Shown: positions 55,065 to 64,000 of the stretch, in pieces
How positions within the stretch are numbered: position 1 is the stretch's first letter
Layout: every line of letters starts with the position of its first letter
Assembly (NCBI RefSeq): GCF_954871325.1
Contig: NC_088775.1
Coordinates: 22,669,561-22,733,560, forward strand
Length of the DNA: 64,000 nucleotides
DNA from: Gordionus sp. m RMFG-2023
Taxonomy: Eukaryota > Nematomorpha > Gordioida > Chordodea > Parachordodidae
Reading direction: 5' to 3'
Notes under the pieces: model-generated
Databases searched by the model: none
Seen by the model: the letters and a program-made list of their open reading frames with translations, nothing else
Told to the model about the DNA's origin: nothing
Position numbers and translations under genes: made by a program

Positions 55065-57120
55065 ACAGGGTTTCCAATTCAAAGAAGGAAAAGTCCCAAT
55101 CAAAAAAGGAAAAGTTTCAATCATAAAAGGAAAAGGTCCAATCAAAAAAGGAAAAGAATCAATCATAAAAGGAAAAGGTTTAATCATAAAAGGAAAAGGT
55201 TTAATCAAAAAAGGAAAAGGTTTAATCAAAAAAGGAAAAGGTCCAAACAAAAAAGGAAAATTCCCAAAATGAAAGGAAAAAGTCCGATCAAAAAAGGAAA
55301 AGGTTCAATCAAAAAGGGAAAAGGTCCAATCAAAAAAGGAAAAGTGTCAATCGAAAAAGGAAAATTCCCAAAAGGAAAGGAAAAATGTCAATCAAAAAAG
55401 GAAAATTCCCATTCATAAAAGGAAAATCGTAATTTTTTTAAATTTTTCTTAAAATTTTATTTATTTTTGTTATTCCTCCTTAATTTATATCTAAATTTTT
55501 GCGATTTCTTTACGTTTTTATCTTACTGATCTTTTCTCAATTTATTTCTAACACTTTGCAATTTTCTTTGCTATTATTTTTCTTACTATATCTTCTCTCA
55601 ATTTATTTTTCTTCTCATTTTTGATTCTTTTGTATTTTTAAAAATAATTTATAAATTTAGGTCCATTTTTTTAACAATTCTTTACGTTTTTTTTTCATAC
55701 AACAATATTCTTTTTATGATTTTTTCATTGTAATCTTTTACATACATTTCTAACCTTTTCAATCTCTTTAAGTCATTTTTAATCTTTATTTTTTTGAGCA
55801 TTTGTCAATTTTATTTTTAATAATTACTTTTTAAAATTATATTTAATGTTTTTGGCAGAGAATATAATTACAATTGCTAAATTAAATTATTCGTTTGGTT
55901 ATAATGTACCTTTTAAAATTAATAGTGAACTGCATCGAGCCTAATTTTTCAACAAGGGCCGGCCCAAAATTTTGCCGGCCCGACACGAACCCGAAATATT
56001 TTTAAAAAGGTTTTACGGGCCCGAACCCTGCCCGGCCCGAATTTATATAAATATTAATTTTTATAATTACTCAAAATAAATGATATATGTTATATGGCGT
56101 CTAGTTTCTATAAATAAAATCTAATATTTTTATTTTACATTAAAAATTCAACATAAAATTGATAAATTTATATATATTAAATAAAATTTCTAAAGCCCGA
56201 CCCGACACGAATTTTTAAAAAAATATTAGGCCCGGCCCAGTCCGAACCCGATTTCCTTTTAAAAAAATAGCCCGGCCCGAAGCCCTGCGGGTCGGGCTTA
56301 CTTTTGCAAATCTCTAATGAAAATTAATAAAATATAATCATTTTTAAATTCTTATGTTTAATATTATCAAAAATGAGAAGAAAAAAAATTGAGAAATGCT
56401 CAAAAAAATAAAGATAAAAAATGACTTAAAGAGATTGAAAAGGTTAGAAATGTATGTTAAAGATTACAATGAAAAAATCATAAAAAGAATATTATATGTA
56501 TGATGAAAAAAAAAGTAAAGAATTGTTAAAAAAATGATAAATTTATAAATTATTTTTAAAAATACAAAAGAATTATCAAAAATGAAAAGAAAAATAAGTT
56601 GAGAGAAATATTAAGAAAAATAAAAGTAAAGAAAATCGCGAAAAGTTAGAAATAAATTGAGAAAAGATCAGTAAGAAAAAAAACATAAAGAAATCGCAAA
56701 AATTTAGATATAAATTAAGAAGGAATAACAAAAATAAATAAAAACTTAAGAAAAATTGACAAAAAATTAAAAAAAATTACGATTTTCCTTTTATGAATGG
56801 GAATTTTCCTTTTTTGATTGACACTTTTCCTTTCCTTTTGGGAATTCCTTTTTCGATTGACACTTTTCCTTTTTTGATTAAACCTTTTTCTTTTTTGTTT
56901 GACACTTTTCCTTTTTTAATTGAAACTTTTCCTTTTTTGTTTGACACTTTTCCTTTTTTGATTGGACTTTTTCCTTTCTTTTTGGGAATTTTCCTTTTTT
57001 GATTGACACTTTTCCTTTTTTGTTTGGACCTTTTCCTTTTTTGATTGACCTTTTCCTTTTATGATTGACCCTTTTCCTTTTTTGATATAGACTTTTCCTT
57101 TTTTGAATGGGAAACCCTGT
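55065..57120. mobile_element. Foldback element, ACAGGGTTTCC termini, with amplified short repeats
   Basis: Sister copy of the 573-1822 foldback: the same outer motifs (ACAGGGTTTCC and GGAAACCCTGT) and the same arm cores (55430-55915 and 56320-56790). It differs in two ways. Each arm has a block of 18-21 bp repeats next to the terminus (55080-55425, AAAAGGAAAAGGTCCAATC; mirror at 56795-57105, GATTGACACTTTTCCTTTT), with more than 15 units per side, and the loop holds a hAT-type MITE (55923-56316). Hydrophobic frames at 55047-55250 and 56793-57002 are by-products of these repeats. Confidence 0.88.
55923..56316. mobile_element. hAT-type MITE in the loop of a foldback
   Basis: The ends TAGTGAACTGCA and TGCAAATCTCTA are inverse-like, with GGGCCGG/CCGGCCC blocks inside each end (GGGCCGGCCC...CCCGGCCCG). 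The flanking octamer AAAATTAA precedes the left end and recurs three bases after the right end, suggesting an 8-bp target duplication. No coding sequence. The G+C-rich subterminal motifs stand out from the A+T-rich host element. Confidence 0.75.
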
Positions 57121-57479
57121 TAATTAAAAGTAAATAAAATATATTTAAAAAATGTGTGTTATAGAAAAATATATCACATTCATTCACTTATCATATTTTC
57201 TATTTTCATTTTATATACGAATTTCATATTCACTGAAAAATGCTCCATAAAATATCAAAAAAATATAGTAATGTAAAATTAGAAGTAATTCTTAAAATAT
57301 TTTATTATATTCGTAATCAAAACGCATCTTATTTATGTAAATTCATATAATAAATATATTAATAAAAATAAACATTTTACATAAAAATCAAAAATAACAA
57401 ATAATAAACAATTTAATACATAACATTTATAACCAATCTAATTAGTTTCGTTCGTATTCTTTTAAGATATCGATCTTGA
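57121..57479. other. A+T-rich spacer, nothing recognised
   Basis: No reading frame or repeat stands out between the foldback element and the pol fossil to the right. It could include the eroded 3' end of that fossil. Confidence 0.45.
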
Positions 57480-59100
57480 CTTGTAGTTTCTAACTTTTGT
57501 ATAAGACTTCCTTCAACTTCTTGACTTGTATCGTTTTTCTCCCTCTCATTTAGTTTCAGTTCATCGTTATTGTCTACTATCTCTTCAGTTCTCTCTTATA
57601 TTTTCGGTTCTTTTCCTCAATTGATCAGTATGACGTATAATCGTTTTACCCTCAATACTTTCTTCATATCGTAGTGATTCGAGTATGCTTCTAAAAGGCT
57701 TTTTCCCATTATTTTTCTTTATTATTGTAAATGCGCGACCACACTTTTTCGTCTGGAATTTTTGAATGTAGTATTCTAACTTCTCCTTTTTGATCCCCCG
57801 TTCGAATATTTAGTCTAACAATCCTCTAGGTTCAATTTTTAGTAGTATTTAGGAGGGATATTGTTCATTTTTTGCCCCTGGTGTATTTCGGTAATTGTAG
57901 AGAAAAAAAGAGCTAAACTGGTTTCTAAATTCCCCTCGTTTCTTTTATTCGTGCTCTGTTTAAAGGTTCGAATAAAACGTTCGGCCATGCCTTTCGTTTA
58001 AAGATGGTATGGACTTTCGTGCAATAATTGTATTCCGTTTCTTTCGCAAAAATCATTGAATTCTTCTTTACTGTTGAATTGTGGCCCGTTATCAGAAATG
58101 ATTATCTTAGGAAATCAGAATCTGGCAGATATTTCTTAATATTTTTATCGTGCTTTCGGTTGTATTACCAGTCATGGGAACTATCTCTGGCCAGCGACTG
58201 CTATCATTACCAACCAATAATGATTTTGAAATGGTCCAGCATAATCAATATGTACTCGGTGCCATGCTTTTGGTGGTTTTTCCCAATTTTGAATTGATGT
58301 CATTTGAGGCATATCGTGTTGTTCCTGGCTTTCTCTACATTTTTCAACCCACGTTTCTATATCTTGGTTTATATTAGGCCACCGCAAGTATTGTCTAGCT
58401 CTCATCTTTATTTTGCATCATATCTAAAACGTTGTTTCGGTATTTTTGTGGTATTATCATTTTAGTTCTCCACAGTAAACAACCTCTCTCTCTGTTTTGA
58501 TTTCCTCTCTTATTTGGCTATACTCTTTTAAACATGTATCATAGTTTATTGGTCATCCGTCTTTTGTATACCTGTATACTTTGGAGAGTACATCATTTTG
58601 CATTGTCTTTCTTTCAATTTTGTTTGCATCTAAAGGTGTTTATTCTCCCACCTGTATTTGATCTTTTCTAGAGGTAGGCGCGGGCCGTGAAATTGCGCGT
58701 GACCCACCGTGGAATGTGAAGAAATTTTAAATTATTAGGCATGACTGGGCCTTTTCCAAAATTTTCCCCGTGCGTGAGTGGGCGTGAACACAATTTCCAT
58801 AAATCACGGAAATTTTAATTTTTAAAATTGTTTTTTATTAATATAAATTTGCAAATTTATAATTTTAAAAAATATATAATTTATTTATTATTTAATTTAA
58901 TTTACTTTTTTTAAAAAAAAGATTAGTTTTTGAAAACAAAAAATCTTTCGCATTTTATAAACAACATCCGAGTGAACCTATTTTTACTTTTGCTAGCTTT
59001 TTCTTTTAAAATTTATATGTTCAAATTCAAATCAAATTTATCAACAAGCTTATTTACATGTATATAGTGATCTTCTTTCAAGTATTTTATTATTATATAT

Positions 59101-59492
59101 GTCATATGGGGTTTCGGAATCCGTGGGGATTCGGAATCTCTCAATTTTAAATCATTTACTAATGGCGATTTTTGGATTTTAAAAATCTGATTTTACAGGA
59201 ATTGTATTCCAGCATGTGTAGAGTATTTACCCTATAAATTTCAGCCAATTTCAGCTATAGACATTTTTGTTTTTTATAATTTATATGAAAAATCCATATA
59301 AAAATTAATATAAATTAGAAGTAGTTCTAAAGTTCATGGCAATATTGTTTGAAATTTACAGTTAGGGTACTCTACCCATGCTAGAATACATTTCCGGTTA
59401 AATCGGACTTTAAAATTTTTTAAATGACTCTCGGTAAAGGATTTAAAATCAAGATATTCCGAATCCCCACGGATTCCGAATCCCAATACGAC
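59101..59492. mobile_element. Palindromic MITE, GGATTCGGAATCTCTC family, copy 2
   Basis: The left arm GTCATATGGGGTTTCGGAATCCGTGGGG is mirrored on the right by CCCCACGGATTCCGAATCCCAATACGAC. The interior shares AGTAGTTCTAAAGTTCATGGCA with the copy at 40022-40372. A/T-rich flanks (ATATAT on both sides) prevent a firm target-duplication call. Confidence 0.85.
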
Positions 59493-60029
59493 ATATATAT
59501 TATTTTACAATGAAAATGTAATTCTTCGCATTAAATTACAAATTTTAGTATTTACAAATGTCATTGAAAGTTTTTACTTTTTATTATTTGTAATAAATGC
59601 TTTAATGTAATGTATGAGTAGTGAAGGAGTAGAATTTATAATATTATATTAATATATAATAAGTATTTCTTTATTAACAATTAAACTCAAAGATCTAGAG
59701 TACTATTAGACCCAACAAAATACAACAACCAATGAAAAATAATAAATCAATGGAAATATGGTAATACATAAATTTAAATATGTTTTATTTTCATTTATCT
59801 TTATTATTTATACTAATCATTTTCACTCAAATTATAATGATTCGAAATTAATATAACTCATTGTTTAAATTTTCTCATATTTACCAACAAATCTAACATA
59901 CTCAATATAATTGTCATAAATAAAGTTGCATATTTGGATTATATATATATTTAAAAATGTAGTTAACAAATATTTTAAAAATTTCAAACATTACTCATAT
60001 AATTTAAAATCTTGTTGTTTTATTATTTA

Positions 60030-61553
60030 AAGCTCCAGAAAACAGAAAAAGCAAGATATGGGATAATTTCTTAACAATTTATTATAAAGGTACCTTACAA
60101 AATTTTGTAAAATGTACAAGTTGCCAAAACGTGATGTCATATAAATGTAAAACAGGTACTGCCAGTTTATTAAGACATAAATGTGTCATAAAAAATACAA
60201 AAAAACATTCTGATCAGACGATATATAATATGTTTAAAAGACAAATGTCAGATAAATCAAAAGCAGTTTTACAAAAAAAATCAGTTATATTTTATATGTA
60301 AAGATCTACGACCTTTAAATGCTACAGAAAGGGAAGGATTTTATATTGGCCAAGAGTTAATCAATGTTGGTGTTACATATGGACAACAAAATATAAAAGA
60401 TATACTTGTTAGTCGAAAAACTCTTATGAATACAGTAGCTCCGAAAATATATGAAGAAATTAAAATTAAGATAAAAAGCTTGATCAAAAACAATTACTTG
60501 TCCATAACCACCGACTTTTGGACAGATGAGTATAAAAATCGTAGTTTTTTTAACTATTACTGGGCATGTTATCAATAAGGATTTTGAATTAAAATCATTT
60601 GTTTTGGCTACAAGGTATTGGATGAAAAAAAAACAGGAGTCAATATCAAAATTATAGTAAATTCAATTTTGGAAGGATACACAGACATAGAAAATTATTT
60701 AAGTAAATGTATAGTGGTAACTGATAACGGGGCAAACCTAATATGTGCATTTAAAGATGATGAAAGGCTACCATGCATATGCCATATATTAAACAACATT
60801 ATGCATTACATTTTTGATAATTGTTTACATGAAATAGCTGTAAATATAAATGGTGTGAAAAAAATATTACAGTATTTCAAACAATCAACAGCTAACAGCA
60901 AACTAGGCTACACTCTTAAACAAGATGTGATAACTAGATGGAACTCTGTATATATCATGATACAGAGTTTCTTAAAATCATATTCCGAAATTCAGGTGTA
61001 CTTGCTTAGCAAGCAAGAATTAAATCGACTAGCCACTGTTGATATTACCATCTTACGGCAGTTAGAATTTTTTTTATCAATATTTAAAGAATGCTCGGAA
61101 AATCTGAGTGCCGATTCTCATCCCACAATAAATGAAGTTTATCTGTGGAGACAAAAATTATTACAGTTTTGTTAACCCTCTGAAGGGGATACAACAATAA
61201 TAGAAGCCTTAAAAATCAGGACTGGATGTCTTTTAAAAGAAAGATTCATCATGCAGCCCCTACATAAAGTAGGCTTAATTTTGGATCCCAATTTCAAAAG
61301 CCTTAAGTTTTTATCAGAAGAAGAAAAAAACGATATATATAAAACTATCATAAAAATGCTAAATGTCATAAAATATGATATGAATAAGTCAATGCCGAAG
61401 CCAACTATTAGCTGTCATAATTCGTCCTACACTCACAATAATATTCTAAATGAAACATTTAGAGAATTTATAGATGATACTGATGAACTTCACCATCTAT
61501 TTTTCTCAGATGAAATAAACTCATTAATGACTTGTGGTCTGTTTGTAATGTGA
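60030..61553 (+). pseudogene. hAT transposase (BED finger plus DDE-type catalytic region), interrupted
   Basis: A BED-type zinc finger lies at about 60030-60180 (KCTSCQNVMSYKCKTGTASL followed by LRHKC). The catalytic region follows with TTDFWTDEYKNRSF (first acid, about 60508-60550) and VTDNGANL (second acid, about 60717-60740). The long frame 60618-61175 continues through HILNNIMHYIFDNC, TRWNSVYIMIQSFLKSYSEI and LEFFLSIFKECSENLSAD. A stop at 61175 separates it from the frame 61251-61553 (VGLILDPNFKSLKFLSEEEK), a typical later block of hAT transposases. Stops near 60300, 60580 and 61175 interrupt the reading and the C-terminal dimerisation block is cut off, so it is inactive. It belongs to the ZBED-like branch. 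Confidence 0.88.
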
Positions 61554-63300
61554 ACTTTTTTCCATATATAAATTCTATGAATTTTGTAACCCTAAATATG
61601 ATGGCGAGAGCTTCTCTTTCTATTTGGCTATAATTTTTCTCAGCTGCATTTAGTGTTCTTGAGGCGAATGCAATTGGTCTCTCCTTACCCCCTTCTATAT
61701 GTGATATTACTGCCCCAATTCCTATGGCTAGGTTGCTAATATAATGGGTAATTTTGGATCATAATGTTGTAATATTGGAGTACTACTTATTCCTTCTTTG
61801 TTTATTTATACACGTCTTTGATTTCATCAGCCCATCCCCAAACTACTGCTTTTTAAATAATTTGTATAATGATTTGGCTTTGAAAAATTTGAAATTAATT
61901 TTGAATAGTATGTTGCTGATACTAGAAATGACTAATTGTTTTATGTTTGTTGGTTCTGGTGCTTTTTTATTACTACCTCAGTATTTTTTTCTGTAAAGGT
62001 AATCCCATTTTTTAAAATATTGTGTCCTAAGTACTCGATATTTTGTTTGAAAAATTTACATTTTTCTATCTTTAGCCTTATTCCATTTTTGTCTGAACAT
62101 TTTAGTACCTTTTTTAAATTTGTTTCGTGTTTCTCTCTATTTTCCCGGGTTATTATAATAACATCTAAATAACTCCTTCAAACCCTTTTAATAAATTTTC
62201 GACTTCTAGTGAAAATATTGCTAGAGAAGACTATATAAAAAAGGTAGTATTGTATATTTAAATAATCCTCTTGTGTAATGATTACAGGATATTTTTGAGA
62301 CTCTTCCCCCACTTTAATTTAAAAATAGGCATCTGAGAGATCCAATATTGAAAATTCCTCTTCTTTTCCCAAAATAAATCTAGGATTCTTGGTATTGGGT
62401 ATGAATTAAAATTAATATTTTGATTTATAGTTGTTTTAAGATCCCCGCAAATTCGTAATGTTTATCTTTCTTTTGAACATATGAGTAATACATAAAGTGA
62501 ATGATTAATTTTTCCTCTTATTTTTGCAATCTGTCTAAATCTTCTTCAACTTTTAATGTGTATGGTATGGGACGTCATTTACAGAAAATTGGTTTCTCGT
62601 CATATATATTTGTGCCTTAAAATCTTTCAAACAGCCCAATTCTTTGGTAAATAATTGAGGAAATTCATTTTGTATATTAATATTATTTATTTGCATGGCC
62701 CTTTCAGATATTTCAGACTTTTGGAAATTTAGATATCCAATATTTTCCAATTACATTTTATGTATATCCTTTTGTAATTATGAGAGGTAGCTCTAATGTT
62801 CGTCCTTTATATGGTACTTCTACTACAGTCTGACCTAATAGTTGTATATTGATTTCTGTATAGCTTTTAAGTTTTAGCATGCCATTTGTTAATTCAGGTT
62901 AAGTTTATTTTTCCAATGTATTTCGTTAATTATGCTTACCCCAGCTCCAGTATCTAATTCCATTCTGATATAGCTGTTTATTGATATTCATTTGATGTAT
63001 TATTAATAAAATTAACTATTTCTTTTCTATAGACTCGAGCAATGTGCCCAATTTTGTTGCATTTATAACAAGTGGCATTCTTGAAAAGACAATTTTCCTT
63101 TCTATGGTTTCCGCGAAAGGATAGGCACGGATTTGGTTTTTGCAGGTATTATAATTATTATATGATTTTGATTGTTTATCATTATCATTATTAAATTTTT
63201 TAATTATATTTATATTATCATTATGTTCCTCTTCTCTAATCAATTTTAATTTTATCATTTTGTATTTATTATAGATGTTTCTATTGCAGTAGACATTTGA

Positions 63301-63579
63301 ATAACCTTAATTATGTCTATATCATCCTCGGATATAATCTTTATAAAATTTTAGCATTTTTTATTCCGAATACAAATTTATCTCTTAATGCAGTATTTAG
63401 ATATTCACAAAATTCACAATTCGTTGCTAATTTTCGAATATTTTATATATAGTTATTAATTTTTCATCATCTTTTTGATTATATTGATATAAATTATAAC
63501 TCTTTACAATTATATAATGTTTGGAATGAAAAATTTTGATTAGAATATTATGTATTTCTAATATCTCTATGTTTCCCGG
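63301..63579. other. Junction between pol fossil D and hAT copy 3
   Basis: A+T-rich sequence with minus-strand gag-like remains (ERFIRTFK-like motifs are not present here). Probably the gag part of fossil D, too decayed to assign. Confidence 0.35.
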
Positions 63580-64000
63580 ACTGGTGCACAATTCACGCCC
63601 ACTCACGCTTACCACTAAAAAATTTTTGACCCGACCCGCCCGCTCACGAAAGGCAATATTTTGATTCACGCACGTCACGCCCGAAAATTCACGGTATTTT
63701 TAATTTCAAAATTGGTAACCTATAATTATACACTTTTTTGAATTTATTCTATTTATTTCTATAATTCCATAACAAAAAATAAATACAATTTATAAATCGA
63801 AATTTTTATTTAAAAAAAGAATAATATCCATGTTTTTTTATTTTAATTGAGTACACCTTTCCTCCAACAAGCGATTGGCTACAGAAAACAATCTTTCACT
63901 AGATGACGAACTTGCAGGGGCGGATAAAATTTTACTAGCTAATTTTTTCAAAAAAGGAAACGAATTTTCATGCTTCCAAAACTTCAAAATACTATCATTA
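63580..64000 (-). mobile_element. hAT transposon copy 3, terminal part, runs off the window
   Basis: The segment 63585-64000 matches 15490-15880 of hAT copy 1 in the same orientation, for example TCACGCTTACCACTAAAAAATTT and GCGATTGGCTACAGAAAA. The extreme terminus (TAGAGGTGGGC) is missing, replaced by unrelated sequence ending GGACTGGTGCAC. The transposase C-terminal part would read on the minus strand from beyond the right edge. Confidence 0.85.

Larger units (their letters stand above)
58669..61553 (+). mobile_element. hAT transposon copy 2, plus strand, 3'-truncated
   Basis: The left end TAGAGGTAGGCGCGGGCCGTGAAATT matches the inverse of copy 1's right end. The transposase reads left to right and stops at about 61553, where gypsy RNase H sequence resumes, so the right terminus is missing. 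A MITE (59101-59492) sits in its 5' non-coding part. It preserves far more of the transposase than copy 1 does. Confidence 0.88.
57480..63300 (-). mobile_element. Ty3/gypsy-like pol fossil D, split by a hAT insertion
   Basis: On the minus strand the parts are, in order: a zinc-knuckle-like Cys/His segment (about 63130-63030), the aspartic protease (about 62970, LDTGAG), the start of reverse transcriptase (about 62750-62560), RNase H (about 61760-61560, with RPIAFASRTL and REALAII blocks), then after the hAT copy the integrase with its zinc-binding part and first catalytic acid (58405-58185, YLRWPNINQDIETWVEKC and HIDYAGPF), and the DNGPQF block near 58090. Broken in many places. No LTR pair was found. 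This is the most complete gypsy domain order in the window. Confidence 0.78.

Noticed and set aside
55047-57002. Repeated FPFLIKPFPFLI-type peptides as a possible repeat protein
   Set aside because: They arise from the A/G-rich terminal short repeats of a foldback element and occur in mirror form in both arms; no start, promoter or homologue supports a gene.

Overview
The window is a strongly A+T-rich (by eye about three quarters A+T), intron-bearing nuclear segment of an invertebrate animal. The animal assignment is inference: it rests on one recognisable host gene with metazoan-like protein sequence and GT-AG introns, and on the mix of transposable elements (hAT, MULE with a FLYWCH-like region, IS630/mariner-type, pogo-type, LINE, Ty3/gypsy-like LTR elements, foldback palindromes). 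I cannot name the species; an arthropod or another ecdysozoan is possible but not shown. There are no operons, rRNA genes or CRISPR arrays.

Host gene. One gene can be followed with confidence: BTAF1/Mot1, the SNF2/Swi2-type ATPase that strips TATA-binding protein from DNA. It lies on the minus strand. Its C-terminal half is spread over at least ten exons between 42200 and 20971. Three further exons upstream (44023-44265, 51640-51928, 54630-54730) keep the reading phase exactly but are less certain by homology. All twelve introns start with GT and end with AG. Their lengths are bimodal: 93 to about 370 nt, or 1.8 to 10.5 kb. Every long intron contains transposon debris. The ATPase motifs (DDMGLG/KT, DEGH, SGTP, GGLGLNL, HRIGQ) are all present. 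The N-terminal part must lie beyond the right edge or be unrecognised here. A possible plus-strand exon of an unknown gene lies at 53695-54006.

Layout. 1-2635 is a large palindrome (foldback element) with a second foldback (573-1822) at its centre. 3950-5960 is a satellite array of about 119-bp monomers related to the repeats in the palindrome arms. 6110-6567 is a 31-bp minisatellite at a transposon end. 6570-10323 is a broken gypsy-like element on the minus strand, split by two hAT MITEs with 8-bp target duplications and preceded by a small RRM-like ORF. 10500-14403 holds a second LTR-element fossil. 14900-18720 is a gypsy pol fossil split by a 2.1-kb hAT element (15431-17535). 19640-20765 is a plus-strand gag fossil split by a MITE. 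20971-54730 is BTAF1 with its loaded introns, including an IS630/mariner-like element (32031-36930) that contains an LTR element (32968-36048), a head-to-head palindromic LTR element (37907-39654), a hAT remnant (42354-43744) and a MULE (45178-50945) that itself contains a LINE fragment. 55065-57120 is a sister copy of the inner foldback, with expanded short repeats and a MITE at its centre. 57480-63300 is a gypsy pol fossil split by a hAT copy with a nearly readable transposase. 63580 to the right edge is the end of a third hAT copy.

How the parts fit. Apart from BTAF1 there is no evidence of genes working together. The window is best read as a host gene whose introns and flanks have taken up several generations of elements, many nested in each other, with inverted-repeat (foldback) architecture recurring in at least eight unrelated places.
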